Positions 15,542 to 24,684 of a stretch of 64,000 bases of DNA are shown piece after piece; the first letter of the stretch is position 1; the number at the start of each line of letters is the position of its first letter. The stretch comes from Actinomycetes bacterium. Lineage in GTDB: Bacteria; Actinomycetota; Actinomycetes; Mycobacteriales; Mycobacteriaceae. Where the stretch lies: contig JAEXZY010000099.1 in NCBI GenBank assembly GCA_023404955.1, forward strand, positions 89,099-153,098, written 5' to 3'. The notes beneath the pieces were generated by a model. The model was not told where the DNA came from, made no database searches, and was given only the letters and a program-made list of their open reading frames with translations. A program made the translations under genes and the position numbers.

Positions 15542-16073
15542 ATTGTTCGACCCTGGTCCGCTGATAGCGGGGGACCATCATTACGCCCTGCTCGAGCATG
15601 TAGTCACCGAATATCAACCGCAGGGCGTCGCTGTGGAGTTCGGTGTCGGGAAGGGCGAATCCACCCGCCTACTCGCCCAGCACATGCCGGTCATCGGGTT
15701 CGATAGTTTCGCCGGCCTGCCGGAGGATTGGCGCGACGGCTACCCGAAAGGGTCCTTCGCCCACACCCCACCCACCATCCCGAACGTCCGCCTGGTCATC
15801 GGCTGGTACGACAACACCCTCCCCGGGTTCACCTTCCCCGACAACATCGGGTTGGTGCACATCGACTGCGACCTGTACTCCAGCACCGCAACCGCGCTTG
15901 AGTTCGTAGGGCCGCACCTGAAACCGGGAACCATAGTCGTGTTCGACGAGTGGTTCAACTATCCCGGCTGCGAAAACCATGAGCAACGGGCCTGGCGTGA
16001 ATACGCCACACACCTTCAGTGGCAAGTGATAGGTCACGGCCACCACGAGAGCTGGAGCATCCAGATTGTCTAG
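15534..16073 (+). CDS. SAM-dependent O-methyltransferase (TylF/MycF-like)
   Basis: 179 residues, short for the family. SAM-binding VAVEFGVGKGEST at about residues 33-45, FDSFAGLPEDW at about 57-67, and the acidic metal-site-like VHIDCDLYSSTATALE at about 105-120, all typical of TylF-type sugar O-methyltransferases. It is followed at once by two glycosyltransferases, so it probably methylates a sugar or an intermediate made by them. Such clusters near the terminase end of mycobacteriophages have been linked to glycosylation of virion proteins. Confidence 0.88.
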   Translation: MSELFDPGPLIAGDHHYALLEHVVTEYQPQGVAVEFGVGKGESTRLLAQHMPVIGFDSFAGLPEDWRDGYPKGSFAHTPPTIPNVRLVIGWYDNTLPGFTFPDNIGLVHIDCDLYSSTATALEFVGPHLKPGTIVVFDEWFNYPGCENHEQRAWREYATHLQWQVIGHGHHESWSIQIV

Positions 16074-16899
16074 AGTCGTGATGTTCGCCTTCTGGGGCCG
16101 CCGAGCCAACGTCGAACTACAACTGCCGTTCATCCGCCGCATCCTCGAGGAACATCCCGAGGTGGAGTTCCACGGCTGGGATTTGGCCCGAGACATCCGC
16201 GACTCCCGCTACCTGCGAACCATCAAGGGTGAACGCATCACCATCCAGACCGCGTTCTACGGCCCCATCGCATCCCGGGGACAAACGTTGGTGTGGAAGC
16301 ATTACGCCCAACCCCAGTACCGGGATTGCGTGTTTGTGAAGCTCGACGACGACGATGTGTTCCTCGAAACAGGCGCGTTCGACAGTTTCATCAACGCGGC
16401 ACGTAACCGCCCCGACAGCGTCATCTCGGCCACCGTCATCAACAACGGGGCCTGCACCCGACTCATCCCCGACATCTGGGACATGTTCCAAGCGTTGGAC
16501 ATTCCACTGCTGGACGTGCATCTATCTGCCGAGTACGCGGAGAAGTCGCATCGCTGGTTCTTCGACAACTGGCAGACCATCACCGGCCAACCCATGGCAC
16601 TCACCCCGTGCGAGGACTGGCTGTCCATCAACTGCCTCGCCTACACCTACCAGGTGGGTGTGGAGATAGCCGCACTCTTAGGTCAGCGGTCGCCCCGTCA
16701 CATCGCGGGCAGAGACTTCACCCCCCGCAACCGCATCGGGGACGAGGGGGCGGCGAACATGCTTCCCCGCTACATTCACCGCGGATTCGTGTGCGGCCAC
16801 TTGAACTTCGGCCCGCAGATACGCGACATGGACGACGCGCTCTACACAGAACTGCGCAAGCAGTACGCCGACATCGGCCTCCAATACCTCGAGCAGTGA
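16066..16899 (+). CDS. Glycosyltransferase with DxD motif
   Basis: 277 residues. N-terminus MSRVVMFAFWGRRANVELQL, then VELQLPFIRRILEEHP and a DDDDVFLE metal/nucleotide-sugar motif near residue 92. Fold type GT-A. TTG start at 16066 chosen because the first beta strand needs it; GTG 16078 and ATG 16081 are alternatives. It overlaps the methyltransferase by 8 bp. Probable substrate is a virion protein. Confidence 0.84.
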   Translation: MSRVVMFAFWGRRANVELQLPFIRRILEEHPEVEFHGWDLARDIRDSRYLRTIKGERITIQTAFYGPIASRGQTLVWKHYAQPQYRDCVFVKLDDDDVFLETGAFDSFINAARNRPDSVISATVINNGACTRLIPDIWDMFQALDIPLLDVHLSAEYAEKSHRWFFDNWQTITGQPMALTPCEDWLSINCLAYTYQVGVEIAALLGQRSPRHIAGRDFTPRNRIGDEGAANMLPRYIHRGFVCGHLNFGPQIRDMDDALYTELRKQYADIGLQYLEQ

Positions 16900-17576
16900 C
16901 CGTCATCATCCCGTTCCGGGACAGAGGACGGGACCCACTCAGGCAAGCCAACCTGCAGCGCGTCCTCCAACACTGGGCCGGCTGGGATGTTCATGTCGTT
17001 TCCGACGGTAGAACCGGTGATGAGCAGTTCAACCGTCACAAGGCATACAACCTCGGCGCCACGCTGACGGATTCGGATGTGCTGGTGTACGCCGAGTCCG
17101 ACATGCTCGTCAACCACGACCGCATCACCGAGGCTATTAAGCTAGCGCGCCAATCCCCGGGGTTGGTGGTGCCCTTCACTGAACGCCACGAACTCAACAC
17201 CTATGACTCCGAACGGGTCAGAGCCCATGAGGTGCAACCCGAACAGTGCGTCGCTGATGTGGTGAAGCCCAAGCCCCGCCGCATCGGCGCCATCAACGTC
17301 ATCTCCCGAGAAACCCTCCACCTCGTCGGGCAGTGGGATGAACAGTTCGACGGGAACTGGTGGGACGACCGCTCCATGCACATCGCGTTCGATATGTGCG
17401 CCGGCCCTACCCGCTGGATAGACGGCCCCTCCTACCATCTGTGGCATCTCCCCGGGCACACAGGGACACACCTCACCCCAGAGGACAGAGCAGCCACCAC
17501 CCGCAACCGCCGACGCTTCGAGCGGTACAGCAGGGCGCGCACACCCGACCAGATACGCGCACTCACCACAGGCTGA
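16896..17576 (+). CDS. GT-A galactosyltransferase-like protein
   Basis: 226 residues. VTVIIPFRDRGRDPLRQANL at the N-terminus, VYAESDMLV as DxD equivalent near residue 69, and VGQWDEQFDGNWWDDRSM near residue 145, which corresponds to the acceptor-site GGFDE-x-F-x-GWG-x-ED motif of galactosyltransferases. GTGA-coupled to the first glycosyltransferase. Confidence 0.88.
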   Translation: MTVIIPFRDRGRDPLRQANLQRVLQHWAGWDVHVVSDGRTGDEQFNRHKAYNLGATLTDSDVLVYAESDMLVNHDRITEAIKLARQSPGLVVPFTERHELNTYDSERVRAHEVQPEQCVADVVKPKPRRIGAINVISRETLHLVGQWDEQFDGNWWDDRSMHIAFDMCAGPTRWIDGPSYHLWHLPGHTGTHLTPEDRAATTRNRRRFERYSRARTPDQIRALTTG

Positions 17577-17947
17577 TGCGTCGACGCTTACGGGTCTGCT
17601 CCATCCGCGGCTGCCCAGAACTACAAGCCGCCCCCAGATGCCCTCAGCATCAGCGAGAGCGCGAGCGGCATCAACGCTCCACCACTCCCACCAAAGTCAC
17701 CAGGGAAGCCGACAGGGCACGTAGAACTAACACTGTGGCTCAACATCGGGAACAGTTCGGCGACTGGTGCCCCGGATGGGACCGCGAACCCCACACTTCG
17801 AGCGACTTGACCGCTGACCACATCACCGAGATAGCGCACGGCGGAGACCCACACGGACCACTCCAAGTCCTCTGCCGCTCCTGCAACTCACGCAAGCAAG
17901 CTAAAGCCGGGCAACCCGCTTCCACACCCCACACCCATCCGATGTGA
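17576..17947 (+). CDS. HNH endonuclease next to the terminase
   Basis: 123 residues. N-terminal CSIRGCPELQAAPRCPQH finger, then a compact HNH core: LTADHITEIAHGGDPHG, LQVLCRSCNSRKQ. Small HNH proteins beside terminase genes work with the terminase in DNA cleavage for packaging in several cos phages, unlike the homing-type HNHs elsewhere here. The position just before the presumed cos supports that. TGATG-coupled to the galactosyltransferase. Confidence 0.88.
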   Translation: MRRRLRVCSIRGCPELQAAPRCPQHQRERERHQRSTTPTKVTREADRARRTNTVAQHREQFGDWCPGWDREPHTSSDLTADHITEIAHGGDPHGPLQVLCRSCNSRKQAKAGQPASTPHTHPM

Positions 17948-18281
17948 AGTACTGCCCGTCCCGCAACGCCACCCGCGGAGCAGACCCCGACTGAATGACC
18001 GACGACGCATCGCCCACAAGGTCACGCTGAATCACCCAACGACAGCTTGAACCGCCAGGTGCCTCATACACGCCCGATAACCAACCCCCCGAACCAATCA
18101 GGTACGCCTCACCCGGCGACGGGGGAATCGGCGAACCCGGCAGCGTCCGCGACGTAGACGGCACTGCTGACGACGGGGTGGACGCGGCAGGCTCATCGTC
18201 CTTCAGGCTCGCCAAGCCCACGACCGCCATCACCGCCACCCAGCCGGCGATGGCCAGACCGATTTGCCAACGAACCCCCAT
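17901..18281 (-). CDS. Reverse-strand membrane-anchored extracytoplasmic protein
   Basis: About 126 residues. One N-terminal hydrophobic segment (IGLAIAGWVAVMAVVGLASL, residues about 7-26), a Ser/Pro/Thr linker (about 32-58), and a small C-terminal domain with two Cys (SSCRWV, SDGCGVWKRV). Probably an anchored periplasmic protein. It runs against the late operon and overlaps the HNH 3' end by 47 bp, so it is likely expressed from the lysogen. A GTG at 18302 is an alternative start. No family recognised. Confidence 0.62.
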   Translation of the reverse strand: MGVRWQIGLAIAGWVAVMAVVGLASLKDDEPAASTPSSAVPSTSRTLPGSPIPPSPGEAYLIGSGGWLSGVYEAPGGSSCRWVIQRDLVGDASSVIQSGSAPRVALRDGQYFTSDGCGVWKRVARL

Positions 18282-18302
18282 GCCCGGCAAGCATACGCCC
18301 AC

Positions 18303-18466
18303 CCGACCACGACAAACCCGCAGTTCAGACGCTTGCCATCGACATAACCGCAGGTCACGGGCCTAGGGGTGGGGGGTGACCCCATCCAGCCGCCAGCCAG
18401 CCCACCGCCGCTGAGAGCTCTCGCAGTCCAGACCCCTGAAAAGTGTTCACGAAGGGATAACCAGCC
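18303..18466 (+). other. Non-coding region before terminase: presumed cos/packaging site
   Basis: 164 bp between the reverse membrane gene and terS, at the right-arm/left-arm junction where the linear virion genome would be cut. Contains an inverted repeat GGTCAC 18353-18358 / GTGACC 18376-18381 around a G-run (GGGGTGGGGGGT). The exact cut and overhang cannot be told from sequence alone. No clear promoter seen. Confidence 0.35.
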
Positions 18467-18886
18467 ATGTCCCCACGCCCTCTACCTGACGGTTTACGCG
18501 TCGGCGGGGCCGCTTTGTGGGTGTCGGTGAACGAGGCCCACACCTTGGATGAGGTGCAGGCCGTGCAGTTGTTGGAGGCATGCCGGGCTAAGGACCGCCT
18601 TGACCAACTGGACTTGATTCTGCGGGGCGACGCCGATGTGTGGGTGAAGCTGATTCACCGGACCCGCACCGATGACTACGAGCTGCATGTTGATGACGCG
18701 GCGAAGTTGGCGAACGCGACGGCGAACCAGATGAAGCAGCTTTTGGCATCTCTGCGGCTGGCCGATGAGTCGGGGAAGCGTCCGCAGCAGCGCGGCGGGG
18801 CGCGGGGTTCGTATGCGTCGTCGGCGGCGAAGGCCTGCAAGGTGTCGTCGTTGGACCGGGCTCGAGCAGCGAAGACAGGTGCCTAA
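18467..18886 (+). CDS. terS: Terminase small subunit
   Basis: 139 residues, mostly helical (DEVQAVQLLEACRAKDRLDQ, VDDAAKLANATANQMKQLLA), with a basic Gly/Arg C-terminal tail (RPQQRGGARGS). The assignment rests on size, helical content and the 8-bp overlap with terL. It would bind pac/cos DNA and recruit the large subunit. Confidence 0.8.
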   Translation: MSPRPLPDGLRVGGAALWVSVNEAHTLDEVQAVQLLEACRAKDRLDQLDLILRGDADVWVKLIHRTRTDDYELHVDDAAKLANATANQMKQLLASLRLADESGKRPQQRGGARGSYASSAAKACKVSSLDRARAAKTGA

Positions 18887-20522
18887 CCATTCTGCGTGGG
18901 CGGGGCCTCTGTTCGACGGGCATCTCTGCTCGGTCGGGTATGAGGTTCTGGACTGGATTCACGAATACGCCTGCCACGGTGTGGGTGATATTCAAGGTCA
19001 GCCTCTTGACCTTGACGATGAGATGCGTGACCACATTGTGGAGGCGTACCGGATAGACCCGGTGACGGGTCGCCGGGTGTACAACGAGGCGGTGTTGTCT
19101 CGTCCGAAGGGGCGGGCGAAATCGGAGATTGCTGCTCTGGTGGTGGTGGCTGAAGCGTTCGGCCCTGTCCGTTTTGGTGGGTGGGATGCTTCCGGGCAGC
19201 CGGTTGCGAGACCGGTTGTTTCACCGCTGATTAAGTGCCTGGCTACGGAAGAGGGCCAGGCCGGGAACACGTTCTCCACGGTCGCATTTATTGCTGGCGA
19301 GTGGGGCAAGGATGTGCACCCCGACATTTATGGGGCGGCGACGGGTGTCCGGCAGTATCAGTCGGCGTCGGCTATCTATCTTCCCCACAACGGGGAGATA
19401 CGGGCGTGCACGTCGGGGTCGGCGTCGAAAGACGGCGGCTTGGAAACACACGTGGTGGCTGATGAGACGCACCTGTATGTGTTGCAGGAACTTCGGACGA
19501 TGTACGCCACCATCGCCAGGAACATGGGTAAGCGGTTCGACGCGGACCCGTGGCTGCATCAAACCTCTACGGCGTATCGGCCGGGTGAGAACTCGGTGTT
19601 CGAGACGACGTTGACGTTGTGGCGAACCGGTCAACTACCGGCGTCGGTGTTTGTGAATCACCGTGAGGCGTCGGGGAAGATTGACATCGCCGACCGGGAC
19701 CGCACCATCCGCCAGTTGCGGGAGGTGTACGGGGAGGCCGCGGAGTGGATTGACATGGACCGCAAGTGGCGGGACATGAACGACACCCGCATCTGCCCCG
19801 ACGAGGAAACCGCGGCCCGCTACTTCCTGAACCGCCCGTTGTCGTCAAAGGATTCGTTCATCCCTGACGACGTGGTAAAGCGGCAGAGCGTCAAGCACGA
19901 GAAGGCGCCGGACGAGGTTAAGGCTAAGGCGGGCATCGCCCCTGGGGAGCAGATAGCCCTCGGGTTTGACGGTTCTCTGAACGACGACGCCACGGTGCTC
20001 ATCGGGTCGCGCCTCTCGGATGGGTTCCTCTTTCCAATTGGGATTTGGGCGAAACCGTCAGGCAATGAGGGGTTGTGGTGGGAGGTTCCCCGCCAGGATG
20101 TGCTGGCGAAGATACGGGAAGCGTTCGCCCGCTACTCGGTGTCCCGGATGTACGCAGACCCGCACGAGTGGCGGTCGGACTTAGACGATTTGGCTGAGGA
20201 ATTCCCTGAACGGGTGATTCAGTGGCCCACCACCCGGGATATGCCGATGCATTCCGCGCTGGACCGTCTTCGAACGGATTTGGTGAACGGTCAGGTGTGG
20301 CATTCGGGTGACGCGTTGATGATGGAGCACTTCTCCAACGCTTACGTCCGAAACAAGGGTGTGTACCGGCTGGTGCGTAAGGAACACGCGAAGTCGGACC
20401 GCAAGATTGATGCCGTCGTGGGTGCCGCGTTGGCGTATGAGGCTCGAGCAGATTCATTGATGGCGCCCGCCCCCAAGGCTGGGCTTACCCGGGTTGGTCC
20501 CGGAAGTGTGCGCGGCTACTAG
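18879..20522 (+). CDS. terL: Terminase large subunit
   Basis: 547 residues from the GTG overlapping terS; the open frame upstream lies inside terS. A deviant Walker A (SRPKGRAKSE, about residue 71), Walker B THVVADETHLY (about 195-205) and the RNase H-like nuclease domain beginning LGFDGSLNDDATVLIG (about 365) are present. Motor that packages DNA into the prohead and cuts at cos. Confidence 0.93.
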   Translation: MPNHSAWAGPLFDGHLCSVGYEVLDWIHEYACHGVGDIQGQPLDLDDEMRDHIVEAYRIDPVTGRRVYNEAVLSRPKGRAKSEIAALVVVAEAFGPVRFGGWDASGQPVARPVVSPLIKCLATEEGQAGNTFSTVAFIAGEWGKDVHPDIYGAATGVRQYQSASAIYLPHNGEIRACTSGSASKDGGLETHVVADETHLYVLQELRTMYATIARNMGKRFDADPWLHQTSTAYRPGENSVFETTLTLWRTGQLPASVFVNHREASGKIDIADRDRTIRQLREVYGEAAEWIDMDRKWRDMNDTRICPDEETAARYFLNRPLSSKDSFIPDDVVKRQSVKHEKAPDEVKAKAGIAPGEQIALGFDGSLNDDATVLIGSRLSDGFLFPIGIWAKPSGNEGLWWEVPRQDVLAKIREAFARYSVSRMYADPHEWRSDLDDLAEEFPERVIQWPTTRDMPMHSALDRLRTDLVNGQVWHSGDALMMEHFSNAYVRNKGVYRLVRKEHAKSDRKIDAVVGAALAYEARADSLMAPAPKAGLTRVGPGSVRGY

Positions 20523-20532
20523 GAGGTGATGT

Positions 20533-21987
20533 GTGACAACGCCTTATGAAGCCACACAACTCGCCTGGTCGGCCACCGCAGGTTTGTCGCAGTTGCCGTC
20601 GAAGTACACAGCGCAGCAGCCGCAGAACATTCCTGAGTTGTTGATGCCGGCCACGGGTCAGCCGGAGTGGTGGCGGGACCGGCTGTACAAGAAAATCGTG
20701 GCCCGCCGACCCTACATCCAGTTCATGGATGACTACTACTCCGGGAATCACCCGTTGCCGTGGCTTCCCGCACAGGCCAGGGATGAGTTCCGCCGCATCC
20801 TGTCAATGACCCGCTCCAACTACATGGGTTTGGTGTGCGACGCCCAGGTGGAGCGCATGTCGGTGCAGGGTTTCCGCATCGGAGACACCGCCGAGGCGGA
20901 TAAGGCGACGTGGCGCATCTTTCAGGCCAACAACATGGACTCCGACCTCGACCAAGGGTTTCTGGAGGCCGCGAAGTGTGGTTTCGCCTACCTGATGGTG
21001 GGGCCGAATCCGAAAGACCAGTCCACGCCGCGGTTGTCGGTGGAACACCCCTTGCAGACCATTGTGGAATGCGAGCCGGGTGACCGCAGAACCCGTGCGG
21101 CCGCGTTGAAGACGTGGGTGGACGACTGGACCGGCGAGGTGGTGGCCCGCCTCTACCTGCCGAAGGCTGTGTTTGGGTGGCGGGGGAAGCTGTCGAACAC
21201 CAACAAGCCTCAGTGGCGGCCGGACGGAGTAACACCCAACCCGGTGGGCGAAGTGCCTATCACGGAGCTGTTGAACAACCCTCAATTGTTGGGTGGGGGA
21301 AGGTCGGAACTGTACGACCTCACCGACATTCAAGACCGGGTGAACAAAACCATCGCCGACCGGTTGATAACGCAGGACTTTGGGGCGTTCCCGCAGAAGT
21401 GGGCCAAAGGTTTCCCCGATTTGAAGGCGGACGGCACCCCAAACACCATTGATATCGGACGGAACCGCATGGTGACCTCCGATGTTAAAGAGACAGAGTT
21501 CGGCCAGTGGTCCGCCGCCCCCCTGGACCCGTACTCGGCGGGCAAGCGGGAAGATGTCAAAGACATCGCGTCCCGCTCACGCACCCCCGCCCAGTACCTG
21601 TTGGGGGAGATGTCGAACGTCAACGGTGAAACGTTGAAGGCATCGGAGTCGGGCCTGATTTCGAAGGTGCGGCAGCGGTTCCGCGGTCACGAAGACGGCA
21701 TCGAAGATGCTGCGCGGATGGCGCGGCGCCTCGCCGGCATCGCCTCCCCAGAGGACGTCTCGATGGAGACGATTTGGCGCGACCCGCAATACCGCACCGA
21801 AGGTGAAGTGACCGATGCTGCTATCAAGCGGTATCAGGCCGGTGTCGCCACCCTCCGGCAGACCCGCGAAGACTGCGGCTACTCCCAAGCGGTGATTGCG
21901 CGGATGGAAGCAGACGACAAGGTGGGCGACCCCCAGCTGGAGCGTCTGTCGCGGCAGTTCGTGGACATGACCGGTGGCGCTGCCTGA
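20533..21987 (+). CDS. Portal protein (SPP1 gp6-like)
   Basis: 484 residues, GTG start with AGGAGGTG site. Contains the portal signatures YYSGNHPLPWLP, LSMTRSNYMGLVCDAQVERM, and the C-terminal helix-rich crown (LLGEMSNVNGETLKASESGL). Twelve copies would form the DNA entry channel. It overlaps the MuF-like gene by 14 bp. Confidence 0.93.
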   Translation: MTTPYEATQLAWSATAGLSQLPSKYTAQQPQNIPELLMPATGQPEWWRDRLYKKIVARRPYIQFMDDYYSGNHPLPWLPAQARDEFRRILSMTRSNYMGLVCDAQVERMSVQGFRIGDTAEADKATWRIFQANNMDSDLDQGFLEAAKCGFAYLMVGPNPKDQSTPRLSVEHPLQTIVECEPGDRRTRAAALKTWVDDWTGEVVARLYLPKAVFGWRGKLSNTNKPQWRPDGVTPNPVGEVPITELLNNPQLLGGGRSELYDLTDIQDRVNKTIADRLITQDFGAFPQKWAKGFPDLKADGTPNTIDIGRNRMVTSDVKETEFGQWSAAPLDPYSAGKREDVKDIASRSRTPAQYLLGEMSNVNGETLKASESGLISKVRQRFRGHEDGIEDAARMARRLAGIASPEDVSMETIWRDPQYRTEGEVTDAAIKRYQAGVATLRQTREDCGYSQAVIARMEADDKVGDPQLERLSRQFVDMTGGAA

Positions 21988-22921
21988 TTCGGCTCTGCCG
22001 TACTGGCGCCAACAACAGTCCGTCAACTTCACTGCCGTCGCTATCGCCTCAAGGGCGTGGCGCACCAGCGGCGGAGACCTCGACAGATGGATGTCCGCCC
22101 GACCGTTGTTGGTGAGCAGTTTGACCCGAGCGCAGGAAACCCTGGTCGGCAACGCCGAAGCTTTCATCGACCGTGTGTTGGCGGAGCAGTCCATTGACGT
22201 GGAGCCGCTAGCAACGGTCGACGCGAAACCCCTCCTGGGGTTCTCGAGTACGGGTGTTTCGTTGACCCGCTTGCATGAGGGTTTACCGAACCTGTTGGCG
22301 GCGAACATGGCGCAGACGGAGTCGCGGCAGGCGGCGATGGATATGACCACCCGCCAGTTTCAGGCCAGCGTTCAGACGCTCATGTCTGACACCAGCAGGA
22401 ACGCAGAATCGCTACATATCGCTGTCCGCCCGGGCGTGGGGTATGTGCGGATGCTCGTCCCGCCATCGTGTGAGCGGTGCGTCGTTCAGGCCGGGAAGTA
22501 CTTCCGGTGGAACACGGGATTCAAACGGCATCCGCGGTGCGACTGCCGGCACATCCCCTCACGGGAGAGAGGGTCGGGCGACCTTCGGGTGAACCCGAAG
22601 GGATACTTCCACTCCCTCACGGCTGAGGCGCAGGAGCAGACGTTCGGAAAGGCTGCAGCGCAGGCCATCCGGGACGGCTCCGACATCTCCCAGGTGGTCA
22701 ACGCTGACCGGGGGATGCAAACGGCTCAAGTGTATGGGCGGGAACTGAAAATCACCCTTGAGGGTGTCACCAGATATGGGCGTGCGGGACGTCTGATGCA
22801 GGCGCGGGGAAGAAGTGCAGCCACCACGCCGCGGTTGATGCCCGAAACCATCTATCAGATAGCCGAAGACCGCGACGACGCTGTCCGGCTGCTGAAGTTG
22901 AACGGCTACATCGCCGAATAG
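21974..22921 (+). CDS. MuF-like minor head protein
   Basis: 315 residues. The central SCERCVVQAGKYFRWNTGF and RHPRCDCRHIP motifs with Cys/His are the MuF-type minor capsid signature seen after portal genes. No extra toxin or ADP-ribosyltransferase domain is recognisable at the C-terminus. Probably an internal head protein involved in head morphogenesis. Confidence 0.82.
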   Translation: MALPDSALPYWRQQQSVNFTAVAIASRAWRTSGGDLDRWMSARPLLVSSLTRAQETLVGNAEAFIDRVLAEQSIDVEPLATVDAKPLLGFSSTGVSLTRLHEGLPNLLAANMAQTESRQAAMDMTTRQFQASVQTLMSDTSRNAESLHIAVRPGVGYVRMLVPPSCERCVVQAGKYFRWNTGFKRHPRCDCRHIPSRERGSGDLRVNPKGYFHSLTAEAQEQTFGKAAAQAIRDGSDISQVVNADRGMQTAQVYGRELKITLEGVTRYGRAGRLMQARGRSAATTPRLMPETIYQIAEDRDDAVRLLKLNGYIAE

Positions 22922-23003
22922 CTTTCCCCAACAGGGGTTTGTCGCTCACATCCAGCGATTAATGGATGGGCAGTGCCGACGGGCTTACGGGAAAGAGAAA
23001 ATT

Positions 23004-23516
23004 ATGACTGCGCCAGCAGGGAATGAAGGCGGCGACGAGGGTAACTCGGACCGCGACGAATCGGGGTTCACCCCCATCACATCGCAGGAACAGTTCGACA
23101 AAACGTTCAACCAGCGGTGGTCTCGGGAGCAAGCCAAGATTCACGACCAGTACAAGGGCTTCGACGAACTCAAGGCCAAGGCCGAACAGTTCGACCAGTT
23201 GCAGGCAGCCAACCAGACGGAATCCGAACGCCTCCAGGCCGAACGGGACGCCGCACTACAGGCAGCCAAAGACAACGAGACGCGTGCTGCCGCAGCCGAA
23301 CTGGCGGCCCTGCGTCAAAAAGTCGCAATCGAGGAGCACCTTCCCATCAAGTTCGCAGCGAAACTCTCGGGCACAACCGAGGAAGAACTGCGGGCCGACG
23401 CCAAAGACACTTTCGGCGAGTTCATCACCACACCGTCGTTCGACCACGGGCCCCGGAACCAGTCCGCGCCGCAGTCGATGAACGACCTCATCTTCGGCGC
23501 AGCAAAGAAGCGCTGA
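23004..23516 (+). CDS. Scaffolding protein
   Basis: 170 residues, acidic and strongly helical, with a coiled coil of QLQAANQTESERLQAERDA type (about residues 60-115) and the typical C-terminal NDLIFGAAKKR. Start ATG at 23004 with AAAGAGA site. Position between MuF and capsid supports the call; no protease domain seen. Confidence 0.82.
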   Translation: MTAPAGNEGGDEGNSDRDESGFTPITSQEQFDKTFNQRWSREQAKIHDQYKGFDELKAKAEQFDQLQAANQTESERLQAERDAALQAAKDNETRAAAAELAALRQKVAIEEHLPIKFAAKLSGTTEEELRADAKDTFGEFITTPSFDHGPRNQSAPQSMNDLIFGAAKKR

Positions 23517-23576
23517 ACAACCGCAGGACCCGGCACGCGGCCCGGTAACTGCTCGCTCAATTAAGGAGAATTTATC

Positions 23577-24530
23577 GTGCCGTACAACAACCTGACTTCT
23601 CGGTCGGACGCGGAAGCGCTCATCCCCCAGGAAGTCTCCAACGAATTCCTCGGCTACGCAGCCAAGGAGTCCGCGGTTCTCACCCAGTTCCGCCGGGTCC
23701 CGGTGGCCGGTACGCAGGTCCGGTTCCCCGTCCTGTCGGCCCTGCCGCTGGCGTACTTCGTCAACGGCGACACCGGCCTGAAGCAGACCACCGAAATCGG
23801 CTGGGCCAACAAGTACCTCAACATCGAGGAAGCCGCCACCATCGTTCCCATCCCGGAGAACGTGGTCGACGACATCCGCGACTCGGGAAACATCGACATC
23901 TGGTCTGAGGTTCAGCCCGCCGTCGTGGAGGCCATCGGCCGCCTCGTCGACGCCGCCGTGTTCCTCGGCACCAACGCCCCCGGCACCTGGCCCACCAGCA
24001 TCCTGGCCGCCGCCACCGCCGCGGGCAACGACATCCCCGAGGGTGCGACCGCCGCCGAGGGCGGCTTCTATGGCGACATCGACAACGTGATGGCCGCCGT
24101 GGAAGCAGACGGCTTCGACGTGACAGGCTTCGTCGCCGCCCGCAGCGTGAAGGGCAAGCTCCGCGCCGCCCGCAACGCCCAGGGCGACCGTCTCGACGCC
24201 ACCCGCGCCAACGCCGCACTCAGTGAGCTCGACGGCATGCCCATCTCGTACCCGATGCGCGGACTGTTCCCCCACGACGTGCGGCTGTTCGCCGGCGACT
24301 GGTCGCAGTTCGTCGTCGGCGTCCGGCAGGACGTGACGTTCAAACTGCTGGACCAGGCGGTGATTCAGGACAACACCGGCGCCATCGTTTACAACCTCGC
24401 CCAGCAGGACATGGTGGCGATGCGCATCAAGATTCGCCTGGGTTGGCAGGTCGCGAACCTGCTCAACAACGACCAGCCCGTCGCCAACAACCGGTACCCC
24501 GTCGGCGTCCTGACCGTCGACGGCAGCTAG
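23577..24530 (+). CDS. Major capsid protein (HK97 fold)
   Basis: 317 residues. N-arm, then AKESAVLTQFRRVPVAG, VPIPENVVDDIRDSG spine-helix region and the P-domain pattern (VRQDVTFKLLDQAVIQ, MVAMRIKIRLGWQVAN). GTG start with TAAGGAGAA site, suited to high expression. Likely target of the phage glycosyltransferases is this or a tail protein; not shown by sequence. Confidence 0.92.
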   Translation: MPYNNLTSRSDAEALIPQEVSNEFLGYAAKESAVLTQFRRVPVAGTQVRFPVLSALPLAYFVNGDTGLKQTTEIGWANKYLNIEEAATIVPIPENVVDDIRDSGNIDIWSEVQPAVVEAIGRLVDAAVFLGTNAPGTWPTSILAAATAAGNDIPEGATAAEGGFYGDIDNVMAAVEADGFDVTGFVAARSVKGKLRAARNAQGDRLDATRANAALSELDGMPISYPMRGLFPHDVRLFAGDWSQFVVGVRQDVTFKLLDQAVIQDNTGAIVYNLAQQDMVAMRIKIRLGWQVANLLNNDQPVANNRYPVGVLTVDGS

Positions 24531-24546
24531 AAGAAAGGGCAGCGAC

Positions 24547-24684
24547 ATGGCTGAATCGAAGAAGCACGTCTCGGAGGAAGACAAGGGTTACCGCGGCGTG
24601 CAGGCCGACGAAACCCCAAACGAGAACTACACGGTCGCCGGTGTTCTCGCCGGTAAGCCGACTCCGGAGACGGACAACAAGTAG
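24547..24684 (+). CDS. Small late protein (45 aa)
   Basis: ATG with AAAGGG site; stop overlaps the next GTG (TAGTG). Hydrophilic, disordered, N-terminus MAESKKHVSEEDKGYRG. Small genes of this kind often sit between capsid and connector genes in mycobacteriophages. Role unknown. Confidence 0.65.
   Translation: MAESKKHVSEEDKGYRGVQADETPNENYTVAGVLAGKPTPETDNK

Noticed and set aside
23256..24584. 442-codon reverse ORF
   Set aside because: Lies antisense to the scaffold and major capsid genes; composition is the mirror of a GC-rich coding strand, with no motif or start signal.
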